From contig NZ_JARGYD010000003.1 in the NCBI RefSeq assembly GCF_029168315.1, forward strand, positions 248,001 to 312,000: 64,000 nt of DNA. The letters are read 5' to 3'. Numbering within the stretch: position 1 is the first letter of the stretch; each line of letters starts with the position of its first letter. This document shows positions 24,881 to 33,148 of this stretch, piece after piece. The notes below the pieces were generated by a model that was not told the DNA's origin, did no database searches, and was given only the letters and a program-made list of their open reading frames with translations. The translations under genes and the position numbers were made by a program. This DNA is from Psychromarinibacter halotolerans (GTDB taxonomy: Bacteria; Pseudomonadota; Alphaproteobacteria; Rhodobacterales; Rhodobacteraceae).

Positions 24881-26197
24881 TTACCGGTGGTCCGTCTTGA
24901 GCCGGCGCTCGAGATACATCGAGTAGCGCGACATCGAGAAACAGAAGATGAAGAACAGAAGGGCGATGAAGGCGAACAGTTCCCAGTAGACGCCGTTCCA
25001 CGCCGAGTCGGAGCGGATCGAGTTCGACAGCCCGAGCGGGTCGAGCAGGCCGATGATCGATACCAGCGTGGTGTCCTTGAACACCCCGATGAAGGTCGAC
25101 ACGATCCCCGGGATCGAGATCTTCAGCGCCTGCGGCATGATGATCAGCCGCTGCGACTGCCAGTAGTCGAGGCCAAGACTGTCGGCGCCCTCGTACTGAC
25201 CCTTGGGCAGTGCGGCGAGACCGCCACGGATCACCTCGGCCATGTAGGCCGCGGCGAACAACGTCACCATGATCATCACCCGCAGGATGATGTCGAAGTT
25301 CGTGCCCGGCGGCATGAAGATGTTCAGCAGCGTGGAGGCCACGAACAGCAGGGTGATCAGCGGCACGCCCCGGATGAACTCGATGAAGCCCACGCAGATC
25401 GCCTTGACGATCAGCAGGTCGGACTGGCGGCCCAGCGCCAGCACGATCCCGATGGGAAGCGAACAGCCGATGGCGACGACGCCGATCAGGATCGACAGCA
25501 TGAAGCCGCCGAAGTTGCGCGAGGCGACGGGTTCGAGGCCGATATTGATGATCTGCCCGAGTTCTCCGGCCAGCGGGCCCGCGATGAACAGCCACCACAG
25601 CACCGCCGCGACGACCGCCGCGATCAGCGCAGACAGCGAGCCGATCCGCGGTGCCAGAAGCTTGGCGCCGAAGAACAGGATCGCAAAGCCGACGGCCACG
25701 CAGATCGGGCCCCAGATGGTGCCACCCCACATCAGCCACGGCATGACGAAGGGATAGGCCGCCGTCACCCACAGAAGCTTGTTGGGCGCCCACGGGAACA
25801 GCACCGGGGCGACCGCCACCAGCAACAGCACGAACGCCAAGATCGGGCGCCAGTACAGTTCGGACGGGTAGAAGCCGAACATCAACTGCAGCCAGCGTTC
25901 GTTGATCACGGCCCAGCAGGCGTGGCCGTGGGTCTCGCCCCAAGTGGCCTGCATGATCTCGCGGCATTCGTTCAGCGAACTGGCGGTCCAGACGGACTGG
26001 AACACCCACGGCAGGATGCCCGCCAGAATATAGGCGATGAACAGCAGCGAAAGGAGGCTCAGGACCGTGTTGACCGGCCCCGAGAACAGGTTGGCCCGCG
26101 CCCAGCCCACGGCGCCGACGGACGATGCCGGCGGCTCTTGCTGAGGCAGCATGCTGTCGCGGACGAAGCGGATGGTTTCTTCATGCGTATCGCTCAT
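24881..26197 (-). CDS. bztC: Amino-acid ABC transporter permease BztC
   Basis: The 438-residue permease is long for the family, as in Bzt/Aap systems, with an extra N-terminal portion bearing several membrane segments before the canonical permease core. The core contains the EAA-like loop AEVIRGGLAALPKGQYEGAD. It forms a heterodimeric channel with BztB. The gene starts one base after the bztB stop. Confidence 0.95.
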   Translation of the reverse strand: MSDTHEETIRFVRDSMLPQQEPPASSVGAVGWARANLFSGPVNTVLSLLSLLFIAYILAGILPWVFQSVWTASSLNECREIMQATWGETHGHACWAVINERWLQLMFGFYPSELYWRPILAFVLLLVAVAPVLFPWAPNKLLWVTAAYPFVMPWLMWGGTIWGPICVAVGFAILFFGAKLLAPRIGSLSALIAAVVAAVLWWLFIAGPLAGELGQIINIGLEPVASRNFGGFMLSILIGVVAIGCSLPIGIVLALGRQSDLLIVKAICVGFIEFIRGVPLITLLFVASTLLNIFMPPGTNFDIILRVMIMVTLFAAAYMAEVIRGGLAALPKGQYEGADSLGLDYWQSQRLIIMPQALKISIPGIVSTFIGVFKDTTLVSIIGLLDPLGLSNSIRSDSAWNGVYWELFAFIALLFFIFCFSMSRYSMYLERRLKTDHR

Positions 26198-26198
26198 G

Positions 26199-27467
26199 TC
26201 ACCGCTCCACCAGCTTCACACGGTTGTTGTACCAGTTCATCACCGCCGAGATGAGCAGCGAGATGACAAGGTAGACCAGCATCAGAAGCAGCACGCATTC
26301 CAGCTCGCGCCCTGTCTGGTTCATCGTAATCCCGCCAAGGGTGCCGGTGATGTCCATGTAGCCCACGGCAATCGCCAGCGAGGAGTTCTTGGTCAGGTTC
26401 AGATAGTTCGAGATCAGCGGCGGGATGATCACCCGCATCGCCTGCGGCAGGATCACAAGACGCATCGTCTTGCCCGGACGCAGGCCAAGGGCGTTCGCCG
26501 CCTCTGTCTGCCCGCGCGAGATGGCAAGGATGCCGCCCCGGACGATTTCTGCGATGAAGGCCGCGGTGTACAGCGACAGGGCCAGCCACAGGGCGATCAG
26601 CGAGTTGCGCATGTGCGTGCCGCCGCCGAAGTTGAAGCCGCGCAGTTCCGGGTATCCAAGGTGGAAGCCCAGCGCGATCAGCACGATCAGCATCGGCACG
26701 AACAGGATGGCAAGGTTGATGTGCCATGTCTTCGGCCGGACGCCGGTGGATTCCTGAATGCGGCTCGCCCGTGCCGACATCGCGCGGATGCCGAAGATGC
26801 TGGCAACCAGCACGGCGAGGATCAGGATCAGGTCCAGCGAGATATCGAACCGCAGCGACGAATTTCCGAACAGGTGGGCATCGCCCAGCGACCGCGAAAA
26901 CAGGGGTTCGGGGACATAGACGCCCCGGTTCGTGATCGCGACGGTGTCGAACACCTTCATCGTCGCCTCGGGCTCGTCCCCCCGGAAGGCGCTTGGCGCC
27001 GGAAGGCTTTCGATCAGGACGGCCATCGCCAGCACGATCCAAAGAAGCACGGGCACGTTGCGGAACATCTCGACGTAGACCGTCATGATCCGCGCCACCA
27101 GCCAGTTGCTCGACAGGCGCAGCACGCCGACAAGCACACCGACGATCGTCGCCGTGATACAGCCGAGGAACGCGACCAGAAGCGTGTTCAGCAGGCCGAC
27201 GAAGGCGGCCCGAAGATGCGAGTCCTGGTTGTTGTACTCGATCAGCATCTGGTTGATGTCGTAACCCGCCGGCTCGGTGAAGAAGCCGAATTCGACCGGC
27301 TTGCCGAGCGTGTTCAGGTTGGCGATGGTATTGTTGATGAGCCAGGCCGCCAGCAGCATGAAGCCGATCATCGCAACAACCTGGATCGTCATGGAACGAT
27401 ACCGGGTGTCGTAGATCAGCATGCTCAGCCTGAACGACTCCCGTGGTGGGTCCGTCAAGGTCGTCAT
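26199..27467 (-). CDS. bztB: Amino-acid ABC transporter permease BztB
   Basis: The 422-residue permease has an N-terminal membrane span, a periplasmic insertion and a C-terminal permease core. The core carries the EAA-like motif AEIVRGGILAISRGQTEAAN. It pairs with BztC. Upstream is a 135-base gap with a strong hairpin separating it from bztA. Confidence 0.95.
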   Translation of the reverse strand: MTTLTDPPRESFRLSMLIYDTRYRSMTIQVVAMIGFMLLAAWLINNTIANLNTLGKPVEFGFFTEPAGYDINQMLIEYNNQDSHLRAAFVGLLNTLLVAFLGCITATIVGVLVGVLRLSSNWLVARIMTVYVEMFRNVPVLLWIVLAMAVLIESLPAPSAFRGDEPEATMKVFDTVAITNRGVYVPEPLFSRSLGDAHLFGNSSLRFDISLDLILILAVLVASIFGIRAMSARASRIQESTGVRPKTWHINLAILFVPMLIVLIALGFHLGYPELRGFNFGGGTHMRNSLIALWLALSLYTAAFIAEIVRGGILAISRGQTEAANALGLRPGKTMRLVILPQAMRVIIPPLISNYLNLTKNSSLAIAVGYMDITGTLGGITMNQTGRELECVLLLMLVYLVISLLISAVMNWYNNRVKLVER

Positions 27468-27562
27468 GAATTTCCCCTGTTTGCCCCGCGGCCTCTCCTC
27501 CCGACGCCGTTATCGGCGTTCCTGGAACTGCGGGTGCGGCTTATTCTTGTTGTTATATGGCA

Positions 27563-27590
27563 GAAGGGCGCGGTTTGACCCGCGCCCTTC
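27563..27590 (-). promoter_or_regulatory. Intercistronic hairpin between bztA and bztB
   Basis: An 11-bp perfect stem (GAAGGGCGCGG / CCGCGCCCTTC) lies 12 bases after the bztA stop and is not followed by a T run. Such hairpins usually protect the 3' end of the binding-protein mRNA, making bztA more abundant than the membrane genes. Confidence 0.6.
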
Positions 27591-27602
27591 GCCGTGTCCG
27601 TG

Positions 27603-28622
27603 TTACCGGAACGGCGGTGCGTAGAGCAGGCCGCCGTTGGTCCACTGAGCGTTCAGGCCACGGGCCAGACCGATCGGGGTGGACTCACCGATGTTCTTCT
27701 CGAAGATCTCGCCGTAGTTGCCGGCGACGCCCAGGGCGTTCACGGCCCAGTCGGCGTCGAGGCCAAGCATTTCGCCAAGGTTGCCCTCGGTGCCCAGCAG
27801 GCGGTTGATCTCGGGGTTGTCGGTGGCGGCCGAAGCCATGTCCGACAGGTTGGCCGAGGTCACGCCGTATTCTTCGGCAGCGATCAGCGCGTTCAGCGTC
27901 CAGCGGACGATGTCGCCCCACTCGTCGTCACCGTGACGAACCAGCGGGCCCAGCGGCTCTTTCGAGATGATTTCCGGCAGGATCACGTGATCCGTCGGGG
28001 TCTCGAAGGTGGCGCGGGTCGCGGCAAGGCCGGACGCGTCCGTGGTGTACACGTCGCAGGCACCGGCAAGGTACTGCTGCTGAGCTTCGGCGTTGGTTTC
28101 GATCGGAACCGGCTCGTAGCTCATGTTGTTGACGCGGAAGTAGTCCGCGAGGTTGAGCTCGGTGGTGGTGCCGGTCTGGATGCAAACGGTGGCGCCGTCG
28201 AGTTCCTTGGCCGAGGTCACGCCCAGCTCTTTCGGAATCATGAAGCCCTGGCCGTCGTAGTAGTTCACGCCGACGAAGGTGAACTTGAGGTCCACGTCGC
28301 GCGAGAAGGTCCAGGTGGTGTTCCGGGCCAGCATGTCGATTTCACCCGACGCAAGCGCGGTGAAACGGGTTTTGCCGGTGGTCGGAACGAATTCGACAGC
28401 GGTCGGGTCGCCCAGAACGGCGGCCGCGACGGCACGACAGACAGCAACGTCGAAGCCCTGCCATTCCCCATTGGCATCGGGAGCAGCGAAGCCCGGCACG
28501 CCGGTCGCAACGCCGCAGTTCAGCGTGCCGCGGGCCTTGACGTCGTCAACCGTAGCGGCCGAAGCCACGCCAGCGGCAACGCCGGCGACGGTGAGTGCGC
28601 CAAGAAATACGGATTTTTTCAT
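27603..28622 (-). CDS. bztA: Amino-acid ABC transporter periplasmic binding protein BztA
   Basis: The 339-residue protein starts with a signal peptide (MKKSVFLGALTVAGVAAG, cleavage near ASA-ATV). The substrate-binding fold follows, with DDVKARGTLNCGVATGVPGF and LASGEIDMLARNTTWTFSRD. It captures acidic and amide amino acids in the periplasm. The ATG at 28622 follows AGGAAGAGG. It heads the operon, and 28623-28813 should hold its promoter, though none is clear. Confidence 0.95.
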   Translation of the reverse strand: MKKSVFLGALTVAGVAAGVASAATVDDVKARGTLNCGVATGVPGFAAPDANGEWQGFDVAVCRAVAAAVLGDPTAVEFVPTTGKTRFTALASGEIDMLARNTTWTFSRDVDLKFTFVGVNYYDGQGFMIPKELGVTSAKELDGATVCIQTGTTTELNLADYFRVNNMSYEPVPIETNAEAQQQYLAGACDVYTTDASGLAATRATFETPTDHVILPEIISKEPLGPLVRHGDDEWGDIVRWTLNALIAAEEYGVTSANLSDMASAATDNPEINRLLGTEGNLGEMLGLDADWAVNALGVAGNYGEIFEKNIGESTPIGLARGLNAQWTNGGLLYAPPFR

Positions 28623-28813
28623 GTTTACCTCTTCCTGAGTTACCGCCCTTCCCGTCGGGCGTTTCTCCCGGCCCTTTGGCCGGATTGAGATCATGTGAAG
28701 GCAGAGAACCCCCCTCAACGCCCGGGAGTGTGGGCGAGAATTGACTGGAAGGTCAAGGCTGCTGTGGACGAAAGGGAAGGGTCAACAGCCTGATTTTTCG
28801 TCAGGCGCAGTTT

Positions 28814-29533
28814 TTACGGGCACTCGTTGGACAACAGGTGAAAGAACCTGTGCGCCCGGAGAAAATCGGTGCGTTTTGCCTCGGCCAGCTCGGCCGCCTC
28901 GTCGTCGACGCCCCACTGTTCCGCCTGCCATGTCTCATCTATGCGCGACCTTTCCCACAAATCTTCCACCGGAAGAAGATTCCGAGTCGCGGCAAGGCCG
29001 ATCACCAGCGAACCCGACAGCGACACGAGGTCGTGAAAACCGGTCAGCTCGAACGGATCCATGCGGTGGACCTCGGCGGACAGGGCCGACAGCGCGGCGT
29101 CGGGCTGCGGCTGGTGCATCACGCCCTCGACCGGGATCAACCGGGCGCCGAAGGTGTCGGCGGCCCAGTCCAGCAGGGGGTCCCACGCTTCGGACTGGCG
29201 CAGCACCAGCCCCTCGGGCGAGTCCGCGCGATAGCAGGTCAGGTCGCTGTCCCCATAGGCCGCCAGCATCTCGGCCACCTCGAACCGCTGCGGCGTGACC
29301 TTCTCGATGGCAGAGTTGGCGGCGCGGGTGAACGGCATGGTCAGCGGCGCGATCACCTCGTCCTGCGCGGCCCACTCGGCGGCGATCTCGTCTGCCAGCG
29401 CGCGGCTGGGCACCGCAAGATCCGCCTTGCCGGGGGTTTTCACCGGGCGGTCGTCCAGCCGGACGCCGAAGCCACCGGCGTGCGGTTCCACGGTGACGTC
29501 CTTCCAAAAGCGGCGGGCTTTCCATTCGGTCAT
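28814..29533 (-). CDS. ATP12 family chaperone
   Basis: The 239-residue protein matches the ATP12 family with an N-terminal RRFWKDVTVEPHAGGFGVRLD and a central DLTCYRADSPEGLVLRQ. ATP12 helps assemble the F1 ATP synthase alpha subunit in mitochondria, and bacterial members are presumed similar. It is the last gene of the crcB-rluC-HAD-ATP12 operon and overlaps the HAD gene by 4 bases. Confidence 0.9.
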   Translation of the reverse strand: MTEWKARRFWKDVTVEPHAGGFGVRLDDRPVKTPGKADLAVPSRALADEIAAEWAAQDEVIAPLTMPFTRAANSAIEKVTPQRFEVAEMLAAYGDSDLTCYRADSPEGLVLRQSEAWDPLLDWAADTFGARLIPVEGVMHQPQPDAALSALSAEVHRMDPFELTGFHDLVSLSGSLVIGLAATRNLLPVEDLWERSRIDETWQAEQWGVDDEAAELAEAKRTDFLRAHRFFHLLSNECP

Positions 29534-30210
29534 GCAGGTTCTCCGAGCAGGGACCCGATGGCGCCGGGCAGGTCCTCGACGCGATGCGCAAGAGCGTCTG
29601 CCGCCAGCCGGTCGGCGGCATGCGCGCCCCACGTCACGCCGATGGACCGGACGCCGGCGGCGCGGGCCATCTCCATGTCATAGCTTGTGTCACCGATCAT
29701 CACCGCGTCGCGCGCCTCGGCCCCAGCGTCGGCAAGGCAGGCGGCAATCATCGAGGGATCCGGCTTGGACGGGTGGTCGTCAGCGGTCTGGGTCGAGATG
29801 AACAGGCCGGTCAGCCCATGCCCCTCGATCAGGGCATCCAGACCGCGGCGCGATTTGCCGGTCGCCACGGCCAGCAGCGTCCACGGATCGGCGGCCAGTT
29901 CGTCCAGAACCTCACGGATGCCGGGGAACAGCGGGTTCATCCGGGCGGCGCCCATCGACAGCCGAATGTCGCGGAACGCGGTGCGGTACGAACGCCCGAC
30001 GGCGGCGCAGGTCGCAGGGTCAAGGTCAGGGGACAGGCGCGCGACGGCGGTTTCGACCGACAGACCGATCACCGCCCGCACGTCGGCGGACGCGGGACGC
30101 GACAGATCGTGCGCGGCAAAGGCCTGCTGCATCGCGTCGACGATGTGGGACTCTCCTTCGACCAGCGTTCCGTCGACGTCGAAGATCACCAGTTTCAGCC
30201 GGTCGGTCAC
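29530..30210 (-). CDS. HAD-superfamily hydrolase (phosphoglycolate phosphatase-like)
   Basis: The 226-residue protein begins with the nucleophile motif FDVDGTLVEG. A threonine motif in VATGKSRRG, a lysine in SKPDPS and the acidic pair in MIGDTSYDMEMA follow. It is a small-molecule phosphatase of the Gph/PGMB-like branch; the substrate is unknown. The start is a GTG at 30210, overlapping the rluC stop (GTGA). Confidence 0.9.
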   Translation of the reverse strand: MTDRLKLVIFDVDGTLVEGESHIVDAMQQAFAAHDLSRPASADVRAVIGLSVETAVARLSPDLDPATCAAVGRSYRTAFRDIRLSMGAARMNPLFPGIREVLDELAADPWTLLAVATGKSRRGLDALIEGHGLTGLFISTQTADDHPSKPDPSMIAACLADAGAEARDAVMIGDTSYDMEMARAAGVRSIGVTWGAHAADRLAADALAHRVEDLPGAIGSLLGEPA

Positions 30211-31253
30211 TTCACCTGCTCGAACGGGTCGTCCGCTGCAAGGTCCTCGGTCCAGCCCAGCGTCTCCCAGCTTTGCGCCATGTGATCGGGCAGCGGCGCG
30301 GTCACCGTGACCGCCTTGCGCGTCACCGGATGTTCGAAGGTCATCGACCGGGCGTGCAGGTGAAGCTTCTTCGAGATGATGCCGCCCAACTGTGCGCCCC
30401 AGCCGTCGCCAAGGTTCTCTTGCCCCGACCCGCCATACTTGCCGTCGCCGATGATCGGATGGCCGATTGCCGCCATATGCGCCCGAAGCTGGTGCGTGCG
30501 GCCGGTGATCGGCTCCATCGCGACCCAGCTGGCGCGGCTGGCGACGCGGTACAGCGTGGCGTACAGCGTGTCGGCGCGTTTCGCGCCCGGCGTCTTGTCG
30601 ATGTCGCGGGGGTGGACGATGTGCATCTTCTCGCCCTCGCCGCCCTTGCCGTGCCCGCCGGCCTTCACAAGACCGAACCGGATCTCGCCCAGATAGGGCG
30701 TCGGCACCCCGGCGACGAGCGCCCAGTAGATCTTGCGCGTCATCTTGTGCCGGATCGCGGCGGTCAGCCCCTGAGCCACGGCGTGCGTCCGCGCCAGGAG
30801 CAAGACACCCGAGGTGTCCTTGTCCAGACGGTGCACCAGCCGGGGTTTCTCGTCGTAGCCAAAGCGCAGCGCCTCGGACAGGCCGTCGACGTGGCGCGTC
30901 TGCTTGCTGCCGCCCTGCGTGGGCAGGCCCGCCGGCTTGTTGATCGCGATGATATGGTCGTCGCGCCACAGAACGCAGGACCGGATCATCTCGGCGTCCT
31001 TGTCCGACATCTTCGGCTGCGCGGGCAGCGTCGGCGCCTCGCCTGGTTCGGGCAGGGGCGGTACGCGGATCTGCATCCCCGGCCCGACGCGGGTCGAGGT
31101 CTTTACCCGGCCGCCATCGACGCGGATCTCGCCCTTGCGGCACATCTTCTCGATGCGGCCCTGCGGGACGTGCGGGAACTGGCGGCGGAACCAGCGGTCG
31201 AGCCGCTGTTCGCCCTCGTCAGGACCGACGGTCAGGGTCTGAACACCGCTCAT
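30207..31253 (-). CDS. Ribosomal large subunit pseudouridine synthase RluC-type
   Basis: The 348-residue enzyme has an N-terminal S4 RNA-binding domain (about 15-70) and the catalytic aspartate in RLVHRLDKDTSGVLL (about 138-152). It isomerises uridines in 23S rRNA; the branch is RluC/RluD, but the exact position modified is not read from sequence. It overlaps crcB upstream and the HAD gene downstream by 4 bases each. Confidence 0.93.
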   Translation of the reverse strand: MSGVQTLTVGPDEGEQRLDRWFRRQFPHVPQGRIEKMCRKGEIRVDGGRVKTSTRVGPGMQIRVPPLPEPGEAPTLPAQPKMSDKDAEMIRSCVLWRDDHIIAINKPAGLPTQGGSKQTRHVDGLSEALRFGYDEKPRLVHRLDKDTSGVLLLARTHAVAQGLTAAIRHKMTRKIYWALVAGVPTPYLGEIRFGLVKAGGHGKGGEGEKMHIVHPRDIDKTPGAKRADTLYATLYRVASRASWVAMEPITGRTHQLRAHMAAIGHPIIGDGKYGGSGQENLGDGWGAQLGGIISKKLHLHARSMTFEHPVTRKAVTVTAPLPDHMAQSWETLGWTEDLAADDPFEQVK

Positions 31254-31627
31254 GCCGCCACCCCGCGCGCGGCGGCAAGGCCCGCGAACAAGGCGGCCAG
31301 CGACAGAACCACCGAGGCGATTACGTACAGCGCCGCCGTCCCGATCGCGCCGCGTTCATACAGCGTCACCGCGTCCAGCGAGAAGGCCGAGAAGGTGGTG
31401 AACCCGCCCAACAGGCCGGTCATCAGCAACGGCGCGAAGCGGTTGCCGCCGAGTTCCGCGAGCGCAACGACCAGCACGCCCATCAGGAACGAGCCCGCGA
31501 TGTTCACGATCAGCGTGCCCCACGGAAAGCCCGGCCCGATCAGCCGGATCGCGGCAAGGCCGGTGAGGTATCGGGCGGACGCACCGACTGCGCCGCCAAG
31601 GGCGACCATGGAAAGGGTGTTCAACAT
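31250..31627 (-). CDS. crcB: Fluoride exporter CrcB/Fluc
   Basis: The 125-residue protein has four membrane segments and the fluoride-channel signature GGFTTFSAFSLD (about 74-85), with NIAGSFLMG before it. A dual-topology homodimer exports fluoride. It is first in a four-gene operon. No fluoride riboswitch is evident in the short space upstream, which is filled by repeats. Confidence 0.95.
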   Translation of the reverse strand: MLNTLSMVALGGAVGASARYLTGLAAIRLIGPGFPWGTLIVNIAGSFLMGVLVVALAELGGNRFAPLLMTGLLGGFTTFSAFSLDAVTLYERGAIGTAALYVIASVVLSLAALFAGLAAARGVAA

Positions 31628-31692
31628 GCGCGGTGACTTGGCGCTTCGGCGGGAAAGAGTCAATCGGGACGCGTTCGCCGATGCCCCGGAAA

Positions 31693-31851
31693 GGGGCTCT
31701 GCCCCCCGTCGCACCGAAGGTGCGCCACGAGACCGGGCGGGGGCTCTGCCCCCGTCGCACCGAAGGCGCGCCGCGAGACCGGGCGGGGGCTCTGCCCCCG
31801 TCGCGTTCCGCGACTCCCCCGAGGTATTTCGGAAGAGAAGAAGCAGGGGCG
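31693..31851. repeat. Tandem 46-base repeat with dispersed-repeat copy 2
   Basis: Units begin near 31693, 31739 and 31785 with GGGGCTCTGCCCCC. The first two continue through GTCGCACCGAAGG to GACCGGGC. The third switches to the tail GAGGTATTTCGGAAGAGAAG and AGCAGGGGCG shared with 23934-24000. No gene is present between crcB and the creatininase gene. Confidence 0.85.
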
Positions 31852-31854
31852 CGG

Positions 31855-32592
31855 TCAGGCCAGCAGGGCGCGCCAGCGGTCGAGGATCAGTTGAACGCCG
31901 GTTTCGCCGAGCTCGGCCGAGGCGTCGCGGGCGGTTTCGGTGTACCATGTGGTGTTGTCGTCCAAGCGGGCGGCGTCGACCGCTTCGGGTGCCAGCGCCA
32001 TCATCAGGGACGTTTCGCCGATGCCCGCGTGATCGAAGGGGTAGCTGGCGGTGATCCGGGCGTCCATCAACGGGTGGACCGAGATCCAGTTGAACGGGTC
32101 GGTCCCGTTGTCGTGCTGGGCGTAATAGTCCGCCATGTCGTTGTCGCCCCACCAGCCTTCGCCGCGCTCTGCCTCGAGAAAGCGGAACAGCGCCTGTCGC
32201 GCGGCGAAGCGGAAGGCGAGATCCGTGGGCATCCCGGCGGCGAAATTCTCGGTCTGGTGATGCACGACCGCGTGGATGTTGCGAAAGCCGGTGCGCAACA
32301 GGCCGGTGAACAGCGCCTCGGCGAACGGCTGGAAGCGGTCCGCGTCGACGTGCACCGTGCCGCTTTGCGGCCCCGCGACCGCAAGGCTGGCGGCGCCGAA
32401 CGGAAACGGCGGCAGAAGGACAAGGTCCACTTCCTGTTCCAGCCGGTCGAAGATGCGGGTCACGGCGAGGGTGTCCATCCCGACGGCCATGTGCTCGCCG
32501 TGGTATTCCAGCACGCCCAGCGGCAGGATCACCGGCGTCTGCGCTGCGATGGCCGCGCGGATCTGGTGGGGCAGCATCAGTTCATAGCGCAT
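31855..32592 (-). CDS. Creatininase family amidohydrolase
   Basis: The 245-residue protein contains the metal-binding EYHGEHMAVGMDT (about 29-41), with more ligands likely in VHHQTENF and the later acidic regions. The family hydrolyses cyclic or simple amides, including creatinine, and an Fe/Zn-dependent reaction is expected. It follows the SIS-domain gene by 4 bases in an operon with a sugar kinase and an M42 peptidase, so its substrate is more likely a sugar- or amino-linked amide than creatinine. Confidence 0.88.
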   Translation of the reverse strand: MRYELMLPHQIRAAIAAQTPVILPLGVLEYHGEHMAVGMDTLAVTRIFDRLEQEVDLVLLPPFPFGAASLAVAGPQSGTVHVDADRFQPFAEALFTGLLRTGFRNIHAVVHHQTENFAAGMPTDLAFRFAARQALFRFLEAERGEGWWGDNDMADYYAQHDNGTDPFNWISVHPLMDARITASYPFDHAGIGETSLMMALAPEAVDAARLDDNTTWYTETARDASAELGETGVQLILDRWRALLA

Positions 32593-32596
32593 CGGC

Positions 32597-33148
32597 CTAT
32601 TCCAGATTGGTGTGGCGGGCGCGCATGGTCGCGGGCGTTTCGCCCAGCCGCGTGCGCAGGTCGTTCACCATCAGTTCGAACAGGACGAACATCGCCCCTT
32701 CGAAGACCGAGCCCATCGGCAGCACCGTGCTGGCCCCTGCCCCGCTGTCGCGCGCCATCGTCTGAGCCGGGATCGCGAGCACCGCGTCGGCCAGCGCGGC
32801 AGAGGGCGTGTCCGGTTCCGCCGTCAGCAGCAGAACGCCCGCGCCCGCCTGTTGCGCCACACGCATCAGCGCGGTGACGGTGGACAGCTCTCCGGGACCT
32901 GCCGAGGCGAAGAACAGGTCGCCCGGCCCCACTGGCGGCGTCGCCATTTCTCCTTGCACATGCGCGTCCAGCCCGAGATGCGCGAGCCGCATCGCGAGAC
33001 CGCGCATCATCAGCCCTTCGCGACCGCAACCGTAGACGACGATGCGGCCCGCCGCCGCGATGCGCGTGCAGGCGGCGTCGACCTGCGTCGGGTCCATTCC
33101 GTCGAGGGCGGCGCCAAGTTCCGCAAGGGCGGTTGAAGCGCCCTTCAT
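32597..33148 (-). CDS. SIS-domain sugar-phosphate isomerase-like protein
   Basis: The 183-residue protein has the SIS fold with YGCGREGLMMRGLAMRLAHL (about 39-58) and SAGPGELSTV (about 83-92). It resembles 6-phospho-3-hexuloisomerases. It would act on the phosphorylated sugar made by the FGGY kinase, whose stop it overlaps by ATGA. The absence of a hexulose-phosphate synthase in the window argues against formaldehyde fixation. Confidence 0.85.
   Translation of the reverse strand: MKGASTALAELGAALDGMDPTQVDAACTRIAAAGRIVVYGCGREGLMMRGLAMRLAHLGLDAHVQGEMATPPVGPGDLFFASAGPGELSTVTALMRVAQQAGAGVLLLTAEPDTPSAALADAVLAIPAQTMARDSGAGASTVLPMGSVFEGAMFVLFELMVNDLRTRLGETPATMRARHTNLE

Noticed and set aside
31628..31692. 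Fluoride riboswitch before crcB
   Set aside because: The space upstream of the start does not show the conserved pseudoknot pattern and is taken by repeats.
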